This document shows positions 7,610 through 13,480 of a DNA stretch of 16,334 nucleotides, piece after piece. Numbering within the stretch: position 1 is the stretch's first letter; the number at the start of each line of letters is the position of its first letter. The position numbers and the translations under genes are program-made. Below the pieces are notes generated by a model. That model saw nothing but the letters and a program-made list of their open reading frames with translations, did no database searches and had not been told where the DNA came from. This stretch comes from CAZPHI01 sp964586425 (GTDB lineage Bacteria; Bacillota; Clostridia; Lachnospirales; Lachnospiraceae), in assembly GCA_964586425.1 (NCBI GenBank), contig CAZPHI010000044.1, positions 1 to 16,334 on the forward strand. Direction: 5' to 3'.

Positions 7610-8931
7610 CACTCATTCTCCCTGATCTTTTCCTGGTAATCCCGAATGGTCTTCTCATAACCAATATCCGTTGGCTGATAGAACTTTCTATCTGTCATTC
7701 CATCTGGCAAATATTGTTGTTTTACATAATGGTTTGGATAATCATGCGCATAAAGATATCCTATTCCATGTGCAAGCTTCTCTGCTCCACCGTAATGTGC
7801 ATCCTGCAGATGAGCTGGAACCGGAGGTGTTTTCTCTGACTTAACAGCCTCCATCGCACTATTGATTGCCATATATGCTGCATTACTTTTAGGTGCCGAG
7901 GCTACATATGTCACAGCTTGTGCCAGTATAATTCTTGCCTCCGGCATACCAATTCTCTCCACTGCCTGTGCGGCACTCACAGCTACCGTCAGTGCATTAG
8001 GGTCTGCATTGCCAACATCTTCACTTGCGCAAATCATAATTCGTCTTGCAATGAACTTAATATCTTCTCCTGCATATAGCATTCGCGCCAGATAATAAAC
8101 TGCTGCATTAGCATCTGAACCTCTCATACTCTTGATAAATGCTGATATAGTATCATAGTGGTTATCACCCGTCTTGTCGTATTTTATTACTCTTCTTTGA
8201 ATGCATTCAGAAGCTACATCTAAGGTTATATGAATTCTGCCATCCTCATCCTTAGGTGTTGTCATTATTCCCAATTCAATTGCATTAAGTGCATTCCTTG
8301 CATCACCATTGCATAAGTCTGCAAGAAATTCTAATGCATCATCATCTATATAAGCATTATAGCTTCCCATTCCCTTTTGTTTGTCATATACAGCTCTATT
8401 AAGCAGCTCTTTAATATCATCCTTCTCCAATGGCTTTAGCTCAAAGATTACAGAACGAGATAATAAGGCTCCGTTTACTTCAAAATAAGGATTCTCCGTG
8501 GTTGCTCCAATCAGAATAATTGTGCCATCTTCAACAAATGGCAGCAGATAATCCTGTTGTCCTTTATTGAATCTATGAATCTCATCTACGAATAAAATTG
8601 TCTTCCTGCCATACATACCATGATTATCTTTTGCTTTAGCAACTATTTCTTCCAAATCCTTCTTACCAGCAACAGTCGCATTAACCTGGCAAAACTCGGC
8701 ACTTGTTGTATTCGCAATAACACGCGCAAGTGTTGTCTTACCTGTTCCTGGTGGTCCATAGAATATTACAGAGCTTATTTTATCTGCCTGTATAGCTCTG
8801 TATAATAATTTATCTTTGCCAATAATATGTCTCTGTCCAACAACCTCATCAAGCTTTGTTGGTCTAAGTCTTGATGCTAGTGGCGATTCATTCTCTATAT
8901 TCTTTGTTCTTGCATATTCAAATAAGTCCAT
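7609..8931 (-). CDS. rarA: Replication-associated recombination protein A (AAA+ ATPase, RarA/MgsA family)
   Basis: 440 residues, the family's usual length. RarA is a clamp-loader-like AAA+ tetramer that acts at stalled replication forks with the single-strand-binding protein. Walker A GPPGTGKT is at 59-66 and Walker B ILFVDEIH at 112-119. Sensor-1 GATTEN is at 142-147, with a probable arginine finger at Ser158-Arg159. The C-terminal tetramerisation region contains the expected YLPDGM. All catalytic motifs are intact. The ATG at 8931 has GGAAG seven bases upstream. It is the first gene of a five-gene run; the next gene's start overlaps its stop by one base. This gives an odd partnership between a DNA-repair ATPase and cytoskeletal or scaffold-like proteins. 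Confidence 0.97.
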   Translation of the reverse strand: MDLFEYARTKNIENESPLASRLRPTKLDEVVGQRHIIGKDKLLYRAIQADKISSVIFYGPPGTGKTTLARVIANTTSAEFCQVNATVAGKKDLEEIVAKAKDNHGMYGRKTILFVDEIHRFNKGQQDYLLPFVEDGTIILIGATTENPYFEVNGALLSRSVIFELKPLEKDDIKELLNRAVYDKQKGMGSYNAYIDDDALEFLADLCNGDARNALNAIELGIMTTPKDEDGRIHITLDVASECIQRRVIKYDKTGDNHYDTISAFIKSMRGSDANAAVYYLARMLYAGEDIKFIARRIMICASEDVGNADPNALTVAVSAAQAVERIGMPEARIILAQAVTYVASAPKSNAAYMAINSAMEAVKSEKTPPVPAHLQDAHYGGAEKLAHGIGYLYAHDYPNHYVKQQYLPDGMTDRKFYQPTDIGYEKTIRDYQEKIRENE

Positions 8932-8954
8932 AATTTTCTTCCATTCAAAAAGCT

Positions 8955-8984
8955 ATATTCTGTTCACTATTCTAACATTATCAA
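8955..8984 (-). promoter_or_regulatory. Possible promoter of the rarA operon
   Basis: Minus strand TTGATA (8984-8979) and GAATAT (8960-8955), 18 bases apart. An alternative extended -10, TGTTAGAAT, ends at 8969 in the same region. The 84-bp gap between the deacetylase stop and rarA has no hairpin with a T-run, so read-through from the deacetylase gene is also possible. Confidence 0.35.
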
Positions 8985-9015
8985 GAACTTTTTTCCAGCA
9001 TAATATATATTTTTA

Positions 9016-9747
9016 CTAATCCAAGAGTAGTTCGTCTGCTGTAACAAATACAAATCCCTTCTCTTTTAATCTGTCAACAATCTCTAATGCTGCTGTAACA
9101 GAGGAATCATATATGTCATGAAGCAGAATTATATCGCCACCCTTAACATGTGAGACAACATATTGAACTGTCTTTCCTGCATCATCAGTATTCCAGTCAT
9201 TCGGATCAACACTCCAAAGTATTGGCTGCATATCAATCTCTAGATACATTCTTTTGCTGTAATTACCATATGGAGGACGTATATATCTACATGTATATCC
9301 TGTTATATTGCTAATTACCTCATTAGTTTTATTAATTTCATATAATGCATTATCATGGCTCACACTACTAAGTGATATATGACTATAAGTATGATTGCCA
9401 ATAAGATGTCCCTCTTCATACATTCTCTTCACAATCGCTTCGTTCTTAACAGCATTTTCACCTATCAGAAAAAATGTTGCTTTGACACCACGTTCCTTTA
9501 AACCATCCAGAAGTTTAGGCGTTGTTGACGCATATGGTCCATCGTCGAATGTTAATGCTACAACATTCTCATAGCAGATAATATTATAGTTCTGCTCTAT
9601 GCTACCTTCCGATTCTGTTATTATATTCTTAGTCCCTATAGGCTGTGTTGGATTATATATCAATGTCAAGAACCAGAGTAGCGTAATCAATACCAGAGAT
9701 ATTGCTGCTATGATAAATCTGTTCTTATATCTTATTATTATTTTCAA
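9016..9747 (-). CDS. Membrane-anchored polysaccharide deacetylase (NodB homology domain)
   Basis: 243 residues from a TTG start. A short basic N-terminus and one hydrophobic span (~11-31) anchor it, with the catalytic domain outside. All five NodB motifs are present: TFDDGP (66-71, base and metal Asp), HTYSH (119-123, metal His pair), RPPYG (157-161), DPNDW (181-185) and LLHD (208-211). It should be an active metal-dependent de-N-acetylase, probably acting on peptidoglycan or another wall glycan; closest in style to PdaA/YlxY-type proteins, but the substrate cannot be told. GGAGG at 9760-9756 stands 8 bases before the TTG at 9747. An ATG at 9768 or 9762 would place that site inside the gene. 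The ribosome site lies within a hairpin (9746-9797). Confidence 0.92.
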   Translation of the reverse strand: MKIIIRYKNRFIIAAISLVLITLLWFLTLIYNPTQPIGTKNIITESEGSIEQNYNIICYENVVALTFDDGPYASTTPKLLDGLKERGVKATFFLIGENAVKNEAIVKRMYEEGHLIGNHTYSHISLSSVSHDNALYEINKTNEVISNITGYTCRYIRPPYGNYSKRMYLEIDMQPILWSVDPNDWNTDDAGKTVQYVVSHVKGGDIILLHDIYDSSVTAALEIVDRLKEKGFVFVTADELLLD

Positions 9748-9797
9748 AAAAAGCACCTCCATCTGCATATATAATATATGCAGACAAAAGTGCTTTT
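9746..9797 (-). terminator. Two-part hairpin with U-run enclosing the deacetylase ribosome binding site (terminator or attenuator)
   Basis: The inner stem is TCTGCATATA (9762-9771) with TATATGCAGA (9775-9784) and a 3-base loop. The outer stem is AAAAGCAC (9749-9756) with GTGCTTTT (9790-9797). A 5-base internal loop on each side separates them. On the minus strand the hairpin runs directly into seven Ts (9752-9746), the form of an intrinsic terminator for the membrane-protein gene upstream. The GGAGG (9760-9756) of the deacetylase lies in the internal loop and the base of the outer stem. Its TTG start begins within the T-run. No convincing promoter was found between the hairpin and 9824. Confidence 0.7.
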
Positions 9798-9823
9798 ATC
9801 TCTGTTGAAATGGTGCAATAATA

Positions 9824-10258
9824 TTATCTTGCCCCTTCTTTTCTATTGATCTGTCCTTGTCCTTCATCATCACTTTCAAACAAATCGTAGTATTTAGGTT
9901 TTATAATCATTGATGCTACAAATAAAACAGCGCCTACGTAATGGAATAAATCTTTAACATTAGCAATTCCAAGTACAAACAAAAGAATTCCTAATAATCC
10001 CACAGCATCAATTCCTGCATATATCAAATAATTCACTATCTGATTGTATGATTTATCGTGAAACTTCTTCATCACAATAGGTTCAATAATATTCGTAATT
10101 ATGATATATGATATTAACCAAATTGACATTACAATCTTATACTCATATGAATTATTCTTGCCTAGAATACACTCTGCAAATATATACGCCAATCCGACAA
10201 CTACCATACTAATAGTTATTCTGTTAAAAAGAATCTGTTTTCCTTCTCTATTCTCCAT
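9824..10258 (-). CDS. Small four-helix integral membrane protein, function unknown
   Basis: 144 residues with four predicted membrane helices (~14-33, 41-63, 74-98 and 103-119). The C-terminal tail is charged and polar (~120-144). I do not recognise the family and see no catalytic motif. Start choice: GAGG stands 9 bases before the ATG at 10258 but only 3 bases before an ATG at 10264, so the former is preferred. The open frame continues upstream to 10414, but that extension runs through the promoter zone of the divergent gene and is unlikely to be translated. The gene ends 27 bases before a strong hairpin with T-run. The deacetylase gene follows on the same strand, so partial co-transcription by read-through is possible. 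Confidence 0.75.
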   Translation of the reverse strand: MENREGKQILFNRITISMVVVGLAYIFAECILGKNNSYEYKIVMSIWLISYIIITNIIEPIVMKKFHDKSYNQIVNYLIYAGIDAVGLLGILLFVLGIANVKDLFHYVGAVLFVASMIIKPKYYDLFESDDEGQGQINRKEGAR

Positions 10259-10283
10259 ATGCATACACCTCTTTCTTATATCT

Positions 10284-10312
10284 AGATTACCACATATTAC
10301 CAATAAAATAAA
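10284..10312 (-). promoter_or_regulatory. Possible promoter of the four-helix membrane protein gene
   Basis: Minus strand TTTATT (10312-10307), 17 bases, then TAATCT (10289-10284) with an upstream TG forming an extended -10. A nearby TTGGTA/TATAAG pair (10303-10275) matches better as hexamers. It would start transcription at or past the ribosome site, so it is less likely. Confidence 0.3.
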
Positions 10313-10355
10313 CAAAATAATGCTTAAACTTTTGTAAGAAAAATGTAATTTTTTA

Positions 10356-10384
10356 TTTAAATATATGTATACATATGTTATACT
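10356..10384 (+). promoter_or_regulatory. Promoter of the Ig/SH3 protein gene with a palindrome in the spacer
   Basis: TTTAAA (10356-10361), a 17-base spacer and TATACT (10379-10384), the latter preceded by TG to form an extended -10. The spacer holds a perfect 14-bp palindrome, ATATGTATACATAT (10363-10376), centred on GTATAC. That placement is typical of a repressor operator, though AT-rich palindromes also arise by chance. Confidence 0.55.
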
Positions 10385-10428
10385 ATTGCGGATGGGTTTA
10401 TACATATTTAACATAGGAGGTTTTTATT

Positions 10429-11445
10429 TTGAACAAAAAATTACTTTATTTTCTTGGTACCATAGTTGGTATCGGTATTATCGCTGCAATAATCTACATA
10501 GCAATTCCTGAAGGTTCCATATCCCCAAAGCTTAGTGCTATTACAATTGAGATAGGAACAACTATTCCAACTAACATTAATGAATATGCTTCCGGTTCTG
10601 CCAAAGCACTTGCTAATACAGATTTAGATATCTCAGGTGTTAACATCAATAAAGTCGGCAACTATCCAATAACAATCACACACAAGAATGAACTTTACTG
10701 TGTACAAGCTGAAATCATTGATACCGGCAAGCCAGTACTTAACGTCAATGAATCGGGTCTTCACTTCAGAATTGGTGACCGAATTACAGTTGATGACCTA
10801 AGCCTTGCAATATCAGACAAGAGTCCTTATACAGTTATCTTCTATGATAACGAGAATCGTGAGAACGGTGAATATGAGTATATATTTAATACACTAGGCA
10901 ATATCGAAAGAAATATACTTGTAACAGATACAAGTGGTAATGAAACATATGGTGCTATCAAGTACTGGGTTACTGATGCACATGACCCTACATTCACTGG
11001 TATTGCTGATCGCACAATATACAACAATCAGCAGATATCAATGGCTGAAGGTGTAAGTGCTCTTGATGAAGAGGATGGCGATATAACAGATAAAATGAAA
11101 GTTACTGAATACAATTGCACTCAACTAGGCGAGCAAACTGTTACATATTCAGTTACAGATGCATCAGGTAATCCTGCATCAGCAACAGCTAAGCTCATTG
11201 TTCGTGAATATCCATTCACAGATACTTCAAAGACAATGTATGCAACAAGTTCTACTTATGTATATTCTTATTTTGAGAATGGTACAGTCATTGGTTCTCT
11301 TGGATATGCAGAAGCTATTGCAATTACAGCTAATGGCAAGAATAACGGATGGGTTAGGGTTAATTACAAAGGAAATGAAGGATATGTATATGCTTCAGCT
11401 CTCTCTAATACAAAGCCAGAGGTTACAACTGCTGCCGCAAACTAA
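10429..11445 (+). CDS. Secreted or membrane-anchored protein with Ig-like domains and a C-terminal bacterial SH3 domain
   Basis: 338 residues from a TTG start at 10429, with GGAGG 8 bases upstream (10416-10420); no ATG is near. A short basic start and hydrophobic helix (~7-27) act as signal or anchor. There is no lipobox cysteine and no LPXTG at the end. Regions ~35-98 and ~99-183 look like two beta-sandwich modules. Residues ~186-258 resemble an HYR/DUF5011-type Ig domain, with the DEEDGDITD and VTDASGNPA signatures. Residues ~266-326 match an SH3b domain (YATSSTYVYS, then GWVRVNYKGNEGYVYASALS). SH3b domains usually bind peptidoglycan, so a wall-associated role outside the cell is likely. 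It carries no enzymatic domain. The gene stands alone, bounded by its own promoter and a strong terminator. Confidence 0.88.
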   Translation: MNKKLLYFLGTIVGIGIIAAIIYIAIPEGSISPKLSAITIEIGTTIPTNINEYASGSAKALANTDLDISGVNINKVGNYPITITHKNELYCVQAEIIDTGKPVLNVNESGLHFRIGDRITVDDLSLAISDKSPYTVIFYDNENRENGEYEYIFNTLGNIERNILVTDTSGNETYGAIKYWVTDAHDPTFTGIADRTIYNNQQISMAEGVSALDEEDGDITDKMKVTEYNCTQLGEQTVTYSVTDASGNPASATAKLIVREYPFTDTSKTMYATSSTYVYSYFENGTVIGSLGYAEAIAITANGKNNGWVRVNYKGNEGYVYASALSNTKPEVTTAAAN

Positions 11446-11452
11446 TATAAAA

Positions 11453-11505
11453 AGCTGCATAATACTGATTTCTAATGGAATCAATACTATGCAGCTATAT
11501 TTTTG
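11453..11505. terminator. Bidirectional intrinsic terminator between convergent genes
   Basis: AGCTGCATA (11453-11461) pairs with TATGCAGCT (11488-11496). An inner TGATT (11466-11470) pairs with AATCA (11479-11483). On the plus strand it is followed by a T-run (11500-11504), ending the Ig/SH3 gene. On the minus strand it runs into TTTTT (11452-11448), ending the methyltransferase gene. Confidence 0.85.
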
Positions 11506-11515
11506 TCTCAAGATA

Positions 11516-11542
11516 TTCTTTATATACTGTTCTTTATATACT
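11516..11542. repeat. Two tandem copies of a 13-base unit at the end of the methyltransferase gene
   Basis: TTCTTTATATACT occurs at 11516-11528 and again at 11530-11542, a 14-base period. The second copy overlaps the stop codon of the methyltransferase gene. It probably reflects a small local duplication. Confidence 0.6.
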
Positions 11543-13094
11543 ATCTGATAATATATAGATCTGTTCCTTCTTTTTCATTAATGATGTATTTTTTAATGAT
11601 TTTAAATCTGCTAAGCTTTGAGTATTTTTCAACAAAATCTCTATTATGTGTATACATAATTATCAAGCCTGTGCTGCTCAAAAGTTCGCCCGCCTTATCA
11701 AAAAATCTTCTATAGATTTCCTCTATCTCACTTTCAGGCTTAGATGCAGATTTGAATGGCATATTGGTAAATATCTCATCAAACTTATATTCATGTTCAA
11801 AATCAAAAAAATCCTTGTTAATATAATGAATTATCTGATGTGCATTCTCAGTATTAATCTTTGCCTTTTCAATTGCCTCACCATATATATCTATTCCATA
11901 GGACGTATTAGCAGCCACCTGTTTGTGTCTCTCGATAAGCATTGTTCCGACTCCACAGAATGGGTCCAAAACCTGCGCATCCTTAATCATATATTCCTTA
12001 GCCAGTGATACCAGCAATGCTGCATTAACAGGCTTAATACTGGCAGCAACAACCTCTGTTCTATATGAGAATCTATCATCAATAATTGTATAGAACTTAA
12101 TCAGACAGTTGAATTTCTTATTCTTATTCTCAATAAGTCTAATCTCAAACTCATAATTAGATGTATTATTAATCAGCCTTCTTCCTGAAAGCTGTTCAAT
12201 ACTAGTCGCTAACTTCTTGGTAAATGCTGCTTTCTCATCAAGTTCCATGTGTGATGATTTTAATTCTATTCTGAAATAATATGGTTTCTTATTAGGAAAA
12301 TGTCTCTTCTCAAGGAAATCATACAATCCAGAACGCACAATCTGTTCAGCTGCTTCAGCATAGTTACTACTACATACCTTAAGCTTGTCCATCGCAAAAA
12401 GCATCTCATTATATATTCTTATTGGTATAAGATATTCCACTTTATTTGTATTAACTCTCACTCCTGCTGACATGACTGTAATATCCTTGGCATCTATCAC
12501 GGCATCATCGATTACTGCCCTTGATAGACAATCAAGATTCTTTCTGTTAGCAAGCAAAAATACATCACTTAATACATTACCACCTGTGAATACATGCTTC
12601 TTTAAACCTTCAATACCAAGAATCATTCCTGTCAATTGCTTGATACATGCATTGATATGCTTTGCATTGCTGTCATCTGCTTTTGTATTCTCATATGCTT
12701 TCAATTCATTCTTAAGCCAAGGTACATATTCTCTATAGTCAAATGATTGAATTGCTTTAAGATAGAATTCTTTAACAAATTGTTGTTCTTCCTTCTCATA
12801 CTGAGTCTTTAATGCTTCCATTAATGTTTTACGCACATTATTGCTTTGTTCACCAATTCCCGCTGTCACATCGGTTCCAATATCTGCAATTAAAAGTGCT
12901 GCATTCTTTCTTGTCTTTGCATCATCGCTTTCAAAAAGCTTTAACAGATTCTCTTCTTCACCATATATTACTAAAAGTAATGCCTCTTTATTCTCATCAA
13001 TTTTTATCAGCTCTCGTATTCTGCTTAAATTCTGTCTTGCATCAATCCCCTTATAGGAATCATTAAGTAATGAACTTATTATATCCTTCACCAT
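11541..13094 (-). CDS. HEAT-like + THUMP-like + class I SAM-dependent RNA methyltransferase
   Basis: 517 residues. The C-terminal third is a Rossmann methyltransferase of the UPF0020/TrmN/RlmL group. SAM motif I, VLDPFCGVGT, is at 375-384, with an acidic turn at ~401 (GIDIYG). Motif IV is TNMPF (443-447) instead of the usual N/D-PPY. The middle (~235-345) has the strand/helix pattern of a THUMP or ferredoxin-like RNA-binding module. The N-terminal ~150 residues are helical and HEAT-like (LLKLFESDDAKTRKNAALL). The likely reaction is N2-methylation of a guanosine in tRNA or rRNA, in the cytoplasm; the substrate is unknown. The N-terminal HEAT part is not found in the E. coli enzymes of the group. 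AAAGAGG stands 5 bases before the ATG at 13094. It is a single-gene unit with its own promoter. Confidence 0.87.
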   Translation of the reverse strand: MVKDIISSLLNDSYKGIDARQNLSRIRELIKIDENKEALLLVIYGEEENLLKLFESDDAKTRKNAALLIADIGTDVTAGIGEQSNNVRKTLMEALKTQYEKEEQQFVKEFYLKAIQSFDYREYVPWLKNELKAYENTKADDSNAKHINACIKQLTGMILGIEGLKKHVFTGGNVLSDVFLLANRKNLDCLSRAVIDDAVIDAKDITVMSAGVRVNTNKVEYLIPIRIYNEMLFAMDKLKVCSSNYAEAAEQIVRSGLYDFLEKRHFPNKKPYYFRIELKSSHMELDEKAAFTKKLATSIEQLSGRRLINNTSNYEFEIRLIENKNKKFNCLIKFYTIIDDRFSYRTEVVAASIKPVNAALLVSLAKEYMIKDAQVLDPFCGVGTMLIERHKQVAANTSYGIDIYGEAIEKAKINTENAHQIIHYINKDFFDFEHEYKFDEIFTNMPFKSASKPESEIEEIYRRFFDKAGELLSSTGLIIMYTHNRDFVEKYSKLSRFKIIKKYIINEKEGTDLYIIR

Positions 13095-13131
13095 ATATAC
13101 CTCTTTATGTATTAACTTATGCTACTGATAG

Positions 13132-13160
13132 ATTATAACTTATATTCTGATATTTTACAA
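13132..13160 (-). promoter_or_regulatory. Sigma-A promoter of the methyltransferase gene
   Basis: Minus strand TTGTAA (13160-13155), 17-base spacer and consensus TATAAT (13137-13132). It leaves a leader of about 30 nt before the ATG at 13094. Confidence 0.7.
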
Positions 13161-13181
13161 TGTAACGAACTTACAATAATC

Positions 13182-13210
13182 TTGACAGACGCACAACGCT
13201 GTGCTATATT
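13182..13210 (+). promoter_or_regulatory. Strong sigma-A promoter with inverted repeat in its spacer, driving the DUF4250 gene
   Basis: Consensus TTGACA (13182-13187), exactly 17 bases, then TATATT (13205-13210). The spacer carries GCACA-N4-TGTGC (13191-13204), a 5-bp inverted repeat abutting the -10 box, which suggests control by a DNA-binding dimer. The leader is about 40 nt. Confidence 0.75.
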
Positions 13211-13257
13211 GCAACGTGAAAAAAAATACAGCATTTACAATATAGGAGGTCTTATAT

Positions 13258-13437
13258 ATGAACAATATTCCTAATGATCCGGTCATGCTTCTTAGCTTTA
13301 CTAATACTCAATTAAGAGACCACTACAGTTCACTTGAAGAGTTTTGCAAAACATATATGGTTGACATGAATCTTATAATAGAAAAACTTGCCACAATAGA
13401 TTACCATTATGACAAGTCTTCTAACAAATTTGCGTAG
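13258..13437 (+). CDS. DUF4250 family micro-protein
   Basis: 59 residues, MNNIPNDPVMLLSF to DKSSNKFA. The NIPNDPVMLLSFTNTQLRD opening, SLEEFCKTYMVD and the KLATIDYHYD end match my memory of the DUF4250 family, small soluble proteins common in Clostridia with no known function. A helix-turn-helix-like arrangement is plausible: a short helix, SLEEFCKTYMVDMNLIIEKL, then a tail. That is inference. AGGAGGT lies 8 bases upstream of the ATG. It has its own strong promoter and its own terminator, so it is a monocistronic unit between two minus-strand genes. Codon use looks like that of its neighbours. Confidence 0.9.
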   Translation: MNNIPNDPVMLLSFTNTQLRDHYSSLEEFCKTYMVDMNLIIEKLATIDYHYDKSSNKFA

Positions 13438-13439
13438 TC

Positions 13440-13460
13440 AATGCGGGCTGCGCATTTTTT
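13440..13460 (+). terminator. Intrinsic terminator of the DUF4250 gene
   Basis: AATGCG (13440-13445), 5-base loop and CGCATT (13451-13456), followed by a continuous T-run to 13460. It starts 3 bases after the stop codon. There is no T-run on the minus strand, so it would not serve clpB. Confidence 0.85.
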
Positions 13461-13480
13461 ATTGTATTACCTGCTTAGCA

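Noticed and set aside
9748..9768. ATG starts at 9768 or 9762 for the deacetylase
   Set aside because: They would put the only good ribosome site (9760-9756) inside the gene and lie within the hairpin; the TTG at 9747 has ideal spacing.
10259..10414. N-terminal extension of the four-helix membrane protein by up to 52 residues
   Set aside because: No ribosome site at its start, and it would run through the divergent promoter (10356-10384). A good GAGG with ATG exists at 10258.
11159..11548. 129-residue plus-strand frame overlapping the Ig/SH3 gene
   Set aside because: It is out of frame with the SH3 domain, glutamine- and leucine-rich, and runs through the terminator; a shadow.
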